Of a stretch of DNA of 64,000 nt, positions 1 to 9,900 are shown piece after piece (position 1 is the stretch's first letter; each line of letters starts with the position of its first letter). The translations under genes were made by a program, and so were the position numbers. The notes under the pieces were generated by a model that saw nothing but the letters and a program-made list of their open reading frames with translations, searched no databases and was not told the origin of the DNA. The DNA comes from Alteribacter natronophilus (GTDB taxonomy: Bacteria; Bacillota; Bacilli; Bacillales; Salisediminibacteriaceae): contig NZ_VCRO01000001.1 in assembly GCF_006007885.1 (NCBI RefSeq), positions 744,001-808,000 on the forward strand. Reading direction: 5' to 3'.

Positions 1-40
1 GTACTTCAGAAGAAACCTGGAGTTTTCACGGGAATGATAG

Positions 41-66
41 ATCCGCCGGTTCCGGCGGATTTTTTT
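41..66 (+). terminator. Intrinsic terminator of a gene left of the window
   Basis: A perfect GC-rich hairpin (ATCCGCCG, four-base loop, CGGCGGAT) is followed directly by a run of T. It must end a plus-strand transcript that starts outside the window. Confidence 0.8.
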
Positions 67-178
67 CTGCACAGCTCTTCTTTCGCCTGTCACAATTCTA
101 TCACAGTCAGTCCGGAATTCTCATTATTCAGCAGCTTCACTTCATCGCTTAAAAGCGTAAACGCGTTTATGTGGGTGT

Positions 179-207
179 TTGTGCGCTTTACCGAAGCGCG
201 GTATAAT
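179..207 (+). promoter_or_regulatory. Probable sigma-A promoter of the YitT-type gene
   Basis: TTGTGC at 179-184 and a perfect TATAAT at 202-207 are separated by 17 bases. The promoter lies 30 bases before the chosen ATG at 238. It also argues against the longer open frame that begins at 34, because that frame would start upstream of the promoter. Confidence 0.55.
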
Positions 208-237
208 CTTTTTTGTGTGTTTTTGCACAAATACATC

Positions 238-882
238 ATGAGTTCCATACTTGGGAGTGTGAATTGTGTGCTCAGAATACTTTATATGATGACTGGATGT
301 GCCATCGTCAGTTTTGGGGTACTTATCCTGCAGAGTTCTGAAATTATAACCGGGGGTACTGCCGGGCTTGCCCTCAGTATGTCATACCTGACACCGTGGT
401 CGTTTGCGGTAACGTTTTTCCTTATCAATCTGCCGTTTTATGTTTTGTCTGCGATAAGAATGGGATGGAATTTCACGCTTTCTACTCTATTTGCAGTGAC
501 CACCCTGTCACTCATGACAGAAGTGATGCAGTATCTTCCATCATTCAGCCTGTCCCCTCTCACCGGGGCTCTCGTTGGCGGCGCTGTCATTGGGGCGGGT
601 CTATGTATTCTTTTTCTGAATAAATCCTCTCTGGGCGGTGCTAACATACTGTCTCTCGTCCTTCAGAAACGATTTGGCATCGATCCGGGTAAAACACTGT
701 TTGCTTTTGATACGCTTGTTATTCTGACAGGCCTGATTAGTGTAGGACTGGTCCGGGGACTCTATTCGATCCTTTCTGTTCTCGTTATTTCGTTTATAAT
801 CAGCCTACTGAAAAATCGGATCGCAAGGAACAATGCAGATACACCTGCTGCTGAAACTGAACCTGCCGGACAGGCTTCATAG
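238..882 (+). CDS. YitT-family membrane protein lacking the C-terminal soluble domain
   Basis: The 214-residue protein is almost entirely hydrophobic, with about six membrane segments and glycine-rich stretches (residues about 30-50 and 110-135) typical of the YitT/DUF161 membrane domain. Usual YitT proteins are near 280 residues and carry a DUF2179 domain at the C-terminus. Here the chain ends in a short polar tail, so only the membrane part is present. The start at 238 was chosen because a promoter lies just upstream and the longer frame has an implausible, terminator-overlapping N-terminus. It is a single-gene transcript with its own terminator. The transported substrate, if any, is unknown. 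Confidence 0.75.
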   Translation: MSSILGSVNCVLRILYMMTGCAIVSFGVLILQSSEIITGGTAGLALSMSYLTPWSFAVTFFLINLPFYVLSAIRMGWNFTLSTLFAVTTLSLMTEVMQYLPSFSLSPLTGALVGGAVIGAGLCILFLNKSSLGGANILSLVLQKRFGIDPGKTLFAFDTLVILTGLISVGLVRGLYSILSVLVISFIISLLKNRIARNNADTPAAETEPAGQAS

Positions 883-887
883 CAATG

Positions 888-932
888 AAAAAGCCTCTCA
901 GCCCCTGTAACTTAAGGGCTGGGAGGCTTTTT
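888..932 (+). terminator. Intrinsic terminator after the YitT-type gene
   Basis: A long hairpin pairs AAAAAGCCTCTCAGCCC with GGGCTGGGAGGCTTTTT and ends in a T run. It begins six bases after the stop codon. Confidence 0.85.
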
Positions 933-984
933 CGTGCAGCTCCTCTGGTTACTGTTTCAGCTTAATTTACTGCACTTCCCCTTC

Positions 985-1140
985 AAATTGTGGAATAGGC
1001 GCTCCGCTTCACTCCGTCTGTTAGCTTTCCGCGGCAGTGCGGTGAGCCTCACTGGGCTGGCGCTCTGCGGGGCTCACCCTGGCCCCTTCTGCCGCAGGAG
1101 TCTCATTGCCGGCATTAAGCTCCGTACGTACCACAGAACT
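985..1140. repeat. GC-rich intergenic element (possible third repeat family)
   Basis: This non-coding stretch has a GC-rich core (TTTCCGCGGCAGTGCGG near 1027 and CTTCTGCCGCAGGAGTC near 1087) resembling the inner parts of the other dispersed elements here. The core contains the partial inverted repeat GGTGAGCC/GGCTCACC. Only one copy is present, so its status as a repeat is inferred from its likeness to Bacillaceae intergenic elements. Confidence 0.35.
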
Positions 1141-1145
1141 GTTTT

Positions 1146-1868
1146 TTATAGTATGAGGATTGTATGAAAGGAATGTGCTGTGCCGGAGATTATGGTGGAA
1201 ATCAATCCGGCAGGATCATCGGAAAACCAGATGATCATCCCTGCAGCGAAACAGACAAGAGCCTGACCTGCAAAAACGATGCCCCATAATGGGGCGGGAA
1301 TTTTTGTTTCCGCAGCAAGAAAGTCCGCATCCCCTGCATGATGGGACCGGGAGAAACTTAAAATACAGACCGTCAGAGCACTTGCAGGTGCCTGAATGAG
1401 GAGCATCATTCCAATGATGATTACGACAGAAGTTAGATAATCAGTACCAGTATAATAAAATAGAGCACCGGAGAACCCAAGCACGGACATTACCCAGAGC
1501 ATACCGATCAGGTTCCGTATATAAAAAAGCGCACTGATCAATAAAAAAACGGCCACTGCAGCCGCCAGTTCCATTACAAAACCGCTTTTAAGAAAGTAAA
1601 TATAAAGTACACTTATTAATGAGGCTGCAGGATAACCTGCAAGAATAGTGAGGATCCTGCCTGCTTTATGGTGATGAAAGCGGGCCAGCCCACCTGTATC
1701 ATGAAACAGGTGGACCGATTCTACCCGTCCTCCTGTGAGGCGGGCGGTAAACGCGTGGCCGATTACTTCGTGTACGAGTGTATTGAACAGTTTGAAATAC
1801 GGACCGATGACCGGAATAAAAGACAGGACGAGGACCAGTGTAAACACAATGGCGTATTCATTAAACAC
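1146..1868 (-). CDS. M50-type membrane metallopeptidase
   Basis: The 240-residue polytopic membrane protein has the zinc-protease motif HEVIGH (His33, Glu34, His38) at the end of the first membrane segment, as in M50B peptidases. This family cleaves substrates within or near the membrane, but the substrate here is not evident. The GTG start at 1868 was chosen because GGGAGG lies six bases before it. An in-frame GTG at 1883 has no comparable site. The gene follows cvfB on the same strand by 18 bases and is probably cotranscribed with it. Confidence 0.75.
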   Translation of the reverse strand: MFNEYAIVFTLVLVLSFIPVIGPYFKLFNTLVHEVIGHAFTARLTGGRVESVHLFHDTGGLARFHHHKAGRILTILAGYPAASLISVLYIYFLKSGFVMELAAAVAVFLLISALFYIRNLIGMLWVMSVLGFSGALFYYTGTDYLTSVVIIIGMMLLIQAPASALTVCILSFSRSHHAGDADFLAAETKIPAPLWGIVFAGQALVCFAAGMIIWFSDDPAGLISTIISGTAHSFHTILIL

Positions 1869-1886
1869 TGCAGACCCTCCCACTGA

Positions 1887-2759
1887 CTATTCGTCACCAC
1901 TTTCCGTCACAGCAATCGTTCTGCCGGCTTCCTGTCTGATTTTTCCTTCCTTCATCAGTCTGCCGAGCGCCCGTTTAAAAGAAGCTTTGCTTATCCCGAA
2001 TATCTGGCGGATTTCCTCCGGGTCGCTTTTATCGGTAAGCGGTATTTCTCCTCCCATACGCATGAGGTACGCAAAAACAGCCTCTGTATCTTCGTCCAGA
2101 GCATCCTGTTTCAGGGGACGCAGGGTGATATTGAGTGACCCGTCCTCTTTTACTCCAATCACACGTCCGTCCAGCCATTCTCCAAGCCTGGGTTCCTCTT
2201 TTCGTTCACTGTAATGGATAAACCCTCTGTAACCTTCCGTGGTAATGACGAACGACCCTACTTTTGTGGATCTGTAAACTCTTCCTTCAACAGTCTGATG
2301 TTTCATGCCGGCAGGAGCCGTACTGAAGGATGACTCCACAGCTGTTTCTGTTGCGGGTTTTGCAAGCAGGCGTCCCTTTTTATCAGTACTGAGGGTTACA
2401 AACAGTTCATCACCTTTACGGGGCCAGACTTTTTCAAGGAGCGGAAGATCGTCTGAGGAAACAAGTATGTCTTCCTTTAATCCAGCATCGATAAATACCC
2501 CCAGTCCTTTCACTGTATCAACAACGGCTGCCCAGTTATATGTATCCGTTGTAATGCTTGGAATGACTGTAGTAGCTACGGTTTCTCCCTTTTTATTTTT
2601 ATAGATAAACACTCTTACTTCGTCCCCGGGTGACGGGACGCTGGAGGTTTCCTGCTTTGGAAGAACGACAATCCGTTCTCCGTCGCTCAGTATGCAGTCC
2701 CCGCCGATCTCCTGACTGACTGTTAATGTTTCAATTGTACCTGGCTGGAATGTATCCAT
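1887..2759 (-). CDS. cvfB: CvfB-family S1-domain RNA-binding protein
   Basis: The 290-residue length and domain order fit CvfB (YitL): S1-like beta-barrel modules (residues about 5-65, 70-140 and 150-215) and a C-terminal winged-helix region (about 225-285, containing IFGISKASFKRALGRLMKEG). CvfB homologues bind RNA and affect virulence and exoprotein gene expression in staphylococci, and this general role is assumed here. AGAAGG lies about eight bases before the ATG. The M50 peptidase gene follows immediately. Confidence 0.88.
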   Translation of the reverse strand: MDTFQPGTIETLTVSQEIGGDCILSDGERIVVLPKQETSSVPSPGDEVRVFIYKNKKGETVATTVIPSITTDTYNWAAVVDTVKGLGVFIDAGLKEDILVSSDDLPLLEKVWPRKGDELFVTLSTDKKGRLLAKPATETAVESSFSTAPAGMKHQTVEGRVYRSTKVGSFVITTEGYRGFIHYSERKEEPRLGEWLDGRVIGVKEDGSLNITLRPLKQDALDEDTEAVFAYLMRMGGEIPLTDKSDPEEIRQIFGISKASFKRALGRLMKEGKIRQEAGRTIAVTESGDE

Positions 2760-2852
2760 TTATTACGCCTTCTTTCGTTAATAGTATAGTTCGGTCGTAT
2801 CAAGTGCAGCGCGGTCGTTTATAGTGCAGTACGTGACACTCCCCCCAGTTTA

Positions 2853-3608
2853 TCACGACTGAAAGATTACTTCCTCAGGCGGGAAATGATAAATCCATCC
2901 TTCCTGCTGCCAGATTCCACCCTCGGGCGGGTGGACAAGCCGGGGGAAGTGTTCACCGTCCAATGCAAACGCGGCTGCATGAAGAGCACAGATACAGGCA
3001 TCATAAGCATCGGTCCCCGGTGCTGCCGTCTCCGGAATAATACTGTGGATAAACGGGATAGCAGAAGCACTGCTCGTCTTTTTTACAAGTGCAGGATAAA
3101 CCTCGATAATTTCCTTAAAGGATTTCTTTGATTCAAAGGGTCTCGCAGTAAATCCCCACTCTCTTTCCCATGTCCTTACATGACTCATGGCAACTGTTGC
3201 ATTATTGCCAATTCGGTCGAAGGCTGCGGAGAGAGGCTTTTTCCGGAACTGTCTTTGAATATAACGCTCTGCATCCCTGTATGCAAGCGGATTCTCAATT
3301 TCCTTTGCAGGCTTGCCTGGTAAAGTGAAATTCCCATTTAAAAATCGCGTCAGAGCTGCAGGAAACGACAGAGGTGCATCGATGCCGATTACAATCCTCG
3401 TGGCAGCCAGATCCTCTTCAGCAAGGGCTCCACGAGCCATGTCGAGCGGTGTCCAGAGCTCTCCGGCCGGTAAAGTGTACTCCGCCGGCTCCATAGCCCA
3501 GGTGAGTTTTCCTTTATTAATTTTCATTACAGCAATACCATGGCTGGAGCCCATCCATCCGCCGACATCCCATCCGATCGCTGTGATTGTGTGCTTTTCC
3601 TGATCCAT
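2853..3608 (-). CDS. DUF429-family protein
   Basis: The 251-residue protein starts with a GWDVGGW strand-turn and has GIDAPLSFP near residue 80 and DAYDACICALHAAAFA near residue 205. These are the hallmarks of DUF429, a family with a predicted RNase H-like nuclease fold. The conserved aspartates in those motifs suggest metal-dependent chemistry, but no reaction is established. The ATG at 3608 is preceded by GGGGGAG, whereas the TTG two codons upstream sits too close to that site. It appears to be a single-gene unit. Confidence 0.72.
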   Translation of the reverse strand: MDQEKHTITAIGWDVGGWMGSSHGIAVMKINKGKLTWAMEPAEYTLPAGELWTPLDMARGALAEEDLAATRIVIGIDAPLSFPAALTRFLNGNFTLPGKPAKEIENPLAYRDAERYIQRQFRKKPLSAAFDRIGNNATVAMSHVRTWEREWGFTARPFESKKSFKEIIEVYPALVKKTSSASAIPFIHSIIPETAAPGTDAYDACICALHAAAFALDGEHFPRLVHPPEGGIWQQEGWIYHFPPEEVIFQS

Positions 3609-3722
3609 TATCAACTCTCCCCCACATTTACTGAATAATTTACCTGAACATTACCCTCATATCAATTGGGTAAAGCGACGGGGATTGGAAAAAGTAATAA
3701 AAACAGAAGAAGGGTGATTACG

Positions 3723-4583
3723 TTGAATAAGACAGATCAGATCATGCAGTCGTTCTGTGATTCGGAATTTGGAAAGCTGATCCGGGTGGCCGTCTGTGAA
3801 CCCGAGCATATAGAAATCCGTGATCCCATTAACGAGACCCAGAAACAATATACAAAAGAAGGAATCGATACAGAGAAGGCAATGTATCAGCATGGTGAGT
3901 TCTGCAGGGTAATGGAGGATAATGGTGTCGAAGTGATTCGCCTTTCCCCGCTTCAGGAACATCCGGAGCAGGTTTTTACCCGGGATATAGCATTTACACT
4001 GGGGAAAACCATTTTTGTTGCCGAGATGGCCGCACAGGTAAGGATCGGTGAGGAAGATCACTTAAAGGACTGGCTGAAAAAGGAGAAAATCAGTTACTAC
4101 AATATTCTTGGCGATACAATAGAGGGCGGAGATATTATCGTTGACGGCTCAAACATTTATGCGGGGATCAGTGACAGGACAAACAGGGCTTCAGTGGAAC
4201 ATCTGGAAAGCCTGCTTCCCTCCCATTCCGTCGTTCCAATTGCCTTCCCGCACAAGTATCTGCACCTGGACTGCATTTTTAATATTCTCAGTCCGGAGCA
4301 CGCCATCCTGTTTAAAGGGGTAATGGATGAGTTTGATGAGGAGCTTCTAACCTCCCGTTATGACTGTATAGAGGTTTCGGAGGAAGAACAGTTCACCCTC
4401 GGGACAAACGTACTCTCCCTCGGAAACGGCACCGTCATCAGTCTTCCTGTTAACAAAGATGTAAACAGGAAGATGAGGGATAAAGGTTATCAGGTAATTG
4501 AAGTAGATATTTCGGAAATAATTAAGTCAGGCGGTTCCTTCAGATGCTGTTCAATGCCTATTCTCCGCCAGCGTTCCTACTGA
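3723..4583 (+). CDS. Dimethylarginine dimethylaminohydrolase-like amidinohydrolase
   Basis: The 286-residue protein belongs to the arginine deiminase/dimethylargininase superfamily. The catalytic pattern is visible: TRDIAF, EGGDI, the histidine in KYLHLDC, and a C-terminal nucleophile cysteine in GGSFRCCSMP. These enzymes hydrolyse guanidino groups, for example dimethylarginine to citrulline and dimethylamine. The exact substrate is not shown. The TTG start has AGAAGG nine bases upstream and a GTG lies three codons earlier. The 3' end overlaps the convergent DUF2515 gene by seven bases. Dimethylamine release would be interesting next to the N-demethylase operon at 27.5-29.8 kb, but that link is speculative. 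Confidence 0.75.
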   Translation: MNKTDQIMQSFCDSEFGKLIRVAVCEPEHIEIRDPINETQKQYTKEGIDTEKAMYQHGEFCRVMEDNGVEVIRLSPLQEHPEQVFTRDIAFTLGKTIFVAEMAAQVRIGEEDHLKDWLKKEKISYYNILGDTIEGGDIIVDGSNIYAGISDRTNRASVEHLESLLPSHSVVPIAFPHKYLHLDCIFNILSPEHAILFKGVMDEFDEELLTSRYDCIEVSEEEQFTLGTNVLSLGNGTVISLPVNKDVNRKMRDKGYQVIEVDISEIIKSGGSFRCCSMPILRQRSY

Positions 4584-5761
4584 AGATGGTTTTTTGCTTT
4601 CTGAAAAAGCCACATTGTATGAAGATCAAGACAGTATTCCTTTGATAACTCAGGGGTTTCAGTCTTGACTGGATATCTGAAAAACTCAATAATTTCCTGT
4701 CCGGCATACCAGTCATCTCTTGAAGGCGTGCCGTGAATGCTGTCCGCCCATGCCTGTTCCAATGAAGGGCTGTATAAAAATGGCGGCTTTTCCACTCGTG
4801 TACAGCTGTGCCACCCCCGGCCGGCAGCTGCCTTACTGCTGCCGGAAAACATATGGGGCCAGTAATCCTCACGGGATCCCGTATGGGGTGTACCTTTGGC
4901 GAATATCTCCGTTTCCAGACGCCGTTTACGATTACCAAAAAGCAGACTGTAAAGAGAAAGACCGGTTTTAATCCGGCTTCCCGGCTCTGTGAAGGAAGAC
5001 ACTTTTATTCCGGACAACGGCACACGCTTTCTTTTCCTGCGGGGAAATATAACGGATGTAAGCTGGAACATCTCCTGAACCTGAAACTGCCAGCCGGAAA
5101 AAACACTCTGGATAAAACCCGGGTTTTCAACGATCCGTTTCTGTATATAATGCTGTTCGTTAATGATGAGTCCAGCGGTCAAAAATGCCCGGTCACCCGT
5201 CTCGGAAAAAATGTCCCATACCGGCTTCATAAACGATGAGACCGAAAATACCTGCAGAAGTTCAGAAAAGGAGTTACCTGATTTCCTGCTTTCTTCATAC
5301 AGCCTTAGCTGAGGATATGCATCATTAAAAATAAGATAATTTGCAGCCTCAAGAAATGAAAAGTAACTCTCCCTGGTTTTTTCTCCGATGACACCTTTGA
5401 GAAGGGACCCTTTTAAATCGGTCATATTCCAGCCACCGTTCCGGGAAACCATATGTGCCAGAAAAGCCCAGTGAAGATCCGGATTTCTACTGTAAAAGTC
5501 AAGGTAGGCTCTCGTCCTTGTTACATTGTTCCGGTTGAATTCTTTTGTTTCCCTGCGGATCCGTTTCACTAACGTAAGACTGTCTCCATATACTGCAGCA
5601 GGCTGCCATTCCGTCTTATTCCGAAGTCTTTCTTCCAGACTCCTGATAGAGACCTCCCCGGATGCAGTCGAGTCGGTCATTGCCCCTGTCTGCGGCATAC
5701 TTTTACTATTTAATACAGAAGCGATATATTGTGTTACCGGTTTAATCAGACGTTTATCCAC
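4577..5761 (-). CDS. DUF2515 protein (YppC-like)
   Basis: The 394-residue cytosolic protein carries the DUF2515 signature near residues 75-105 (NNVTRTRAYLDFY, then HWAFLAHMVSRNGGWNMTDL). B. subtilis YppC is the named relative and its function is unknown. The longest open frame would start at 5812, inside the terminator hairpin of the upstream dehydrogenase gene, so I chose the GTG at 5761, preceded by GAGGGGG at ten bases. The basic segment FPRRKRKRVPL lies in the middle. Confidence 0.75.
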   Translation of the reverse strand: MDKRLIKPVTQYIASVLNSKSMPQTGAMTDSTASGEVSIRSLEERLRNKTEWQPAAVYGDSLTLVKRIRRETKEFNRNNVTRTRAYLDFYSRNPDLHWAFLAHMVSRNGGWNMTDLKGSLLKGVIGEKTRESYFSFLEAANYLIFNDAYPQLRLYEESRKSGNSFSELLQVFSVSSFMKPVWDIFSETGDRAFLTAGLIINEQHYIQKRIVENPGFIQSVFSGWQFQVQEMFQLTSVIFPRRKRKRVPLSGIKVSSFTEPGSRIKTGLSLYSLLFGNRKRRLETEIFAKGTPHTGSREDYWPHMFSGSSKAAAGRGWHSCTRVEKPPFLYSPSLEQAWADSIHGTPSRDDWYAGQEIIEFFRYPVKTETPELSKEYCLDLHTMWLFQKAKNHLQ

Positions 5762-5800
5762 CAGATTGACGCCCCCTCTATCTAAACCGTATGAGGGCAG

Positions 5801-5832
5801 AAAAAAGCCCATGCCACTATGGCGGCATGGGC
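5801..5832 (-). terminator. Intrinsic terminator of the short-chain dehydrogenase gene
   Basis: On the minus strand GCCCATGCC pairs with GGCATGGGC and is followed by six T. It separates the dehydrogenase gene from the DUF2515 gene downstream. Confidence 0.85.
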
Positions 5833-5838
5833 AAGTAA

Positions 5839-6531
5839 TTATTTCTGAGCCGGCTTGACAATAATGTCAACTGAACCCGTTTCCTCACCTGTTCTCAGTG
5901 CCTGGACAATGTGCGCAGCTGCGGTTTCGGGCTTAAGCCCCTTTTCTTCTTTGCGCTCAGCCGGAACGCCGCCAAAATCTGTCTGAACCAGGCCGGGAGA
6001 TACAGTTGAAACTTTAATGTTATACGGGGCCCCTTCTTTAAGAAGCGAACCGCTTAAACCGAGAAGGCCCCACTTGCTCGCACAGTAGGCTCCTGTTTTT
6101 TCCCTGCTGGTGTAGGCCAGATCCGATGCTACATTGAGGATATGACCGCCTCCCTGCTCTTTCATTACCGGAAAAACATGTTTACTTAAAAGAAACACTC
6201 CTTTCAGATTGGTATTTAGCTGAAGATCCCAGTTTTCCTCGCTCATTTCCTCTACTGTTTCCCAGACCCCGATACCTGCATTGTTTACAAGTACGTCCAC
6301 TCTTCCGAAATCTTCCATTACCCGGTGAATGAGGTTTTTTACCTGCTCACTATCTGTCACGTCACATGTGTATCCAAAAATACCTGAAGCTTCCTCTTTC
6401 AGTGATTCCAGGGATTTTTCGTGTTTTGCTACTGCTAAAACCTTCGTGCCTTCTTCCTCTGCAAGCATCTTCGAGACTGCTTTTCCGATCCCCCTGGCTC
6501 CACCAGTTACGATAACAACTTTGTTTTTCAT
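5839..6531 (-). CDS. Short-chain dehydrogenase/reductase
   Basis: The 230-residue classical SDR has the nucleotide-binding motif TGGARGIG near the N-terminus, CDVTD, NNAG, the serine in NVASDL, and the catalytic YCASK. PGLVQTDF follows as expected. It should use NAD(P)(H) to oxidise an alcohol or reduce a carbonyl. The substrate cannot be read from the sequence. AAAGGAGAG lies upstream of the ATG at 6531, and the frame above it has no ribosome site. It is a single gene with its own terminator. Confidence 0.85.
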   Translation of the reverse strand: MKNKVVIVTGGARGIGKAVSKMLAEEEGTKVLAVAKHEKSLESLKEEASGIFGYTCDVTDSEQVKNLIHRVMEDFGRVDVLVNNAGIGVWETVEEMSEENWDLQLNTNLKGVFLLSKHVFPVMKEQGGGHILNVASDLAYTSREKTGAYCASKWGLLGLSGSLLKEGAPYNIKVSTVSPGLVQTDFGGVPAERKEEKGLKPETAAAHIVQALRTGEETGSVDIIVKPAQK

Positions 6532-6754
6532 CTGTTTCTCTCCTTTTATGTAAGTCCTCAATACTTTAATTCGTTACCGGGATGCCCTATTCCTCTCCAG
6601 GAAGACCCCGGGCCAAATGATGCGTCCGGTAAATAGAAATATGTGCAATCTGTAAAATCCGCGCCGCCATACTTCTCCCCCATCCACTCCTTTACCATGG
6701 CATTCCGGAGGCACCGCGTGGGCACTGCAGGAAATCAGAGAAAATAAAAAAAGT

Positions 6755-6896
6755 GAGGCTGGTACAAGAGATTGTATACAGACGGGAATTGGAACAGACA
6801 AAATGCGGTGCAGGTAATTCACTGCGGAAATATACTCCGCTTTATCCGCACTCTGTCAGGATTCTCATCTAAACACATTTCTTATGCTCCAGCCTC
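6755..6896 (-). repeat. Family A inverted-repeat element, copy A1
   Basis: The element is bounded by GAGGCTGG and CCAGCCTC-like ends. Read on the minus strand it contains TTTAGATGAGAATCC, shared with copies A2 and A3. A T run lies outside its lower end, so it could also act as a terminator for the dynamin gene, whose stop is only a few bases away. The open frame that crosses it is not a gene. The rest of the 6532-6903 gap shows nothing else. Confidence 0.7.
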
Positions 6897-6903
6897 ATTG
6901 CAA

Positions 6904-9900
6904 TTACAGTTTTTCAAGTGATTTAAGTTCGGATTCCAGAAATTCTCTGGCAGCAGGATCAAAAAGTTTCTCAAGCCTGACTTTTTCCCGCTCAAGACTT
7001 TCAAGGAATATGCTCTTTACATTCTGCTCCGCGGTAAATATTTCGTGAGCAAGTGATTTCCGGAAGCGTGGACTGTTCATGTCAATAACACGTGCTGCAT
7101 TTGCCGCCGCTTCTGCCGTTATTGTTTCCTTAACCTTCTTCACTCTGCCGTTTTCAAAGAAATCCTTTTGGGATTTCACCTCATCTTTATACTCTTCAGG
7201 TGAGAGTTGAAGCTCTGCGTGAATGGCAGTATCAATACCGCCCACGCTAATACTGCTTTCTGCTGAGAGATGAGGAAGTTCCCTTCTTATACTCTCTTTT
7301 TCCTCTTCCATCCATTTTTCAACCCTTCTCTGTATGCGCTGTTCAAGGCGGATGGACGTGGCCTCGAGCTCCTGGCGGAGGAACTGCTCACCAAAGGAAA
7401 GCCATTCACTGACTGCCTCGGAAAACCGCGCAAACAGCTGCCTGCGTGATGAACCGGTTATAGTGGTGACATTAAAGGAAGTTGAGAAGTAATCGTTAAA
7501 TACATAAGTCATTCTCTGTTTCAGGTAGATGAGCAGCTGGTCGAGCTGCTCTTCCACGTCCACACGGAGGGATGTGAAGGAAGACTGCTCAATCCGCTCG
7601 GCGCAGCGTGCTGTGATTGACTGTATTCTGAGCTGTTCCTTTTTCTGCTCTTCTTTTTCTGCATTCATAAAGCGGATGCTTTCTCTTACCCGGTTTGTAT
7701 ATCCCCTGAGCTCATCTTCGATAATACTGCAGCTGAGTTTTTTCAGTTCAAGTACTGTCCTGGAGTAAAAGGTATCTTCAAAACGACTGAACGAGTGCTC
7801 GTTCTCCAGCTTTCCCTGTTTCCATTTCAGTCCATTTCTGCTTGAAAGGGTGTGTATTCGCGGAGACTGAATCCCGTTCCGCTCAAGCTGGCTGCTCACA
7901 TGTTTTTTTACACCGTTAAGTTCCGCTTTGCCTGAAGCAAGGTCCGAAGCGTTGATCACAAAGTACAGTTTGTCCCGTGAAAAGCTTTCGTTCACCTTCC
8001 CCATCTGCTGAAGGAAGTACTCATCAGCTCTTGAAAAAGCGTGGTTATAGTAGGTCAGATAAAAGATCGCGTCTGATTCGCGCATCTGTCTGAATGCCAC
8101 ATTTGTATGCCTGCCGTGAATGGAATTTACCCCGGGAGTGTCAACCAGGATTAATCCCTTTTCGGTCAGTGGACAGTCAAAGAAGATTTCCGCTTTTGCA
8201 ACCAGACAAGCGGTCTTTTCCTCAGCCACATAAACCTGAAGATCATCCAGAGCCACTTTTTGCACACTCCCCGGCTCATGTTTTTCTTCAGCCAAGCTTG
8301 TTTTTATTGTCTGTAAATAGTGGGAATATGTCCGAATCCGGCTCGTTTCGGCTTTTTTAGCCGGTCGTTTCCAGGAAGACAGTGATTCAAGGTTAACAGA
8401 TTCTCCAATCTCCTTAGAAACAGCTTTAATTTCCTCTTCAAGTTCTTCACGGGTTTTGAAGTATACAAGAGCTGTTTCATGAGCGTTTTCAGCTGTGCTT
8501 TTCCTGACAAGATTCACCGTTGCTGTTGTAGGGTTTGGTGAAACCGGCAGAACATTTCGCCCGAGCAGTGCGTTTGCAAAACTTGATTTACCCGCACTGA
8601 ACGCTCCAAAAAGGGATATCATAAACGTCTGGTCCCTGTATCGCTCAATACGGTTCAGAAGCTGAAGACGCTCGCTTTCAAGTACAGGAGAATTCTCAAA
8701 CTGACGAAGGGTACTTTCGATCCCGTTAAGGCGGGCCGATGCTTTCTTTTCATCAAATTCAGGCATTACTTCTTCTTCATGGTCGTCGGCAGTATCTATG
8801 ACTCCTGCCCCCGGAAGCTCAACTGCCCAGTTCTGCTGCTGATCTTCGGGAAATGGTTTCTTCATCGCTTCATTAAATCCCCGGTCAAGTTCAGCATCTG
8901 CCGGCATACTGTTCAGTATTTCATATACAGATGTCCTTAACCCGGCAGTGTCTTCTTCCACGGCACGGTATTTCTCCTCATAGAAAGCCAGTTCCCCCAG
9001 TGATTGAAGCTTCTGCTGAACCGCTTCCTTTTTTCTATCGTTTTCTTTCTCCATGCCTTTTGCATATAACCTGATAAAATGCTCGGCCTGGGTTATAACA
9101 TCCTTCATAACTGCCTTGTTCATCTGTGAAGTAAACGTTCTTACATACTGCTCATCAGTATGTCCGGTGTTTACGTTTGAACGAAACAGAGCTTCCAGGT
9201 CAGGGAGGTCAATATCAGCCAGTGCTTCCTGGACTTCCTGACGGTTGGTGAGTGACGACTGTTCCAGCTGTTTGAGATAGTCTTTGACTTTATACAGAAC
9301 AAGCGTTTTTCCTCTGTCACTTACTTCATCTGCAAGAGCAGTCAGCCTTTTTTGCTGTTCAGCCTCCTTTTTACGACGGCTTGGCAGAATTCCTGTTTTA
9401 AAGCCGGGTTTAACCGATTCAATGTATTTAAGGGCAAGATCGGTTGCTGTATAGGGAAATAGAGTTATATTTTCAAACGTCCTCCTGAATGTATCGTGAA
9501 AATCCTCCAGCATGATTTTCTCCGGCTGTTTCAGGCGTTCTGCCTCAGCCTCAAGGGTCCCTTTTTCCTCAAGCATGGAAAAGGAAAAACCCCTCTCCAC
9601 AAGCTCATCCCGGATACCCTGAATTTCCTCCAGTTTCTCCTCTTCCAGCCGCTGGTCGACAGACTGGTAAAATCCTTTTGCAAGTCTCAGTGCCGAAGTG
9701 TCCAGGAGACTTTCCGAATTGTAAACAAGGGCCTTAAATGACTTTTCAAACGCTGCATATTCGTTCAGGGGGTGATCCATATCCTTCATTGATGTAAAGT
9801 ACAGGGCCAGGACCGAGATATCCCATTGAGTGAGTACGTCATTAAGCGACTGTCTGAATTCACCGATCTTAAGCTCATTCTCATTATGCTTGTCAATCTG

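Noticed and set aside
934-1167. 77-codon plus-strand frame after the YitT-type gene
   Set aside because: It lies in a GC-rich intergenic element, starts beyond a strong terminator and has no ribosome site.
6574-6822. 82-codon minus-strand frame with an apparent signal-like stretch
   Set aside because: It runs through the family A1 repeat and matches no protein type. The hydrophobic part comes from T-rich repeat sequence.
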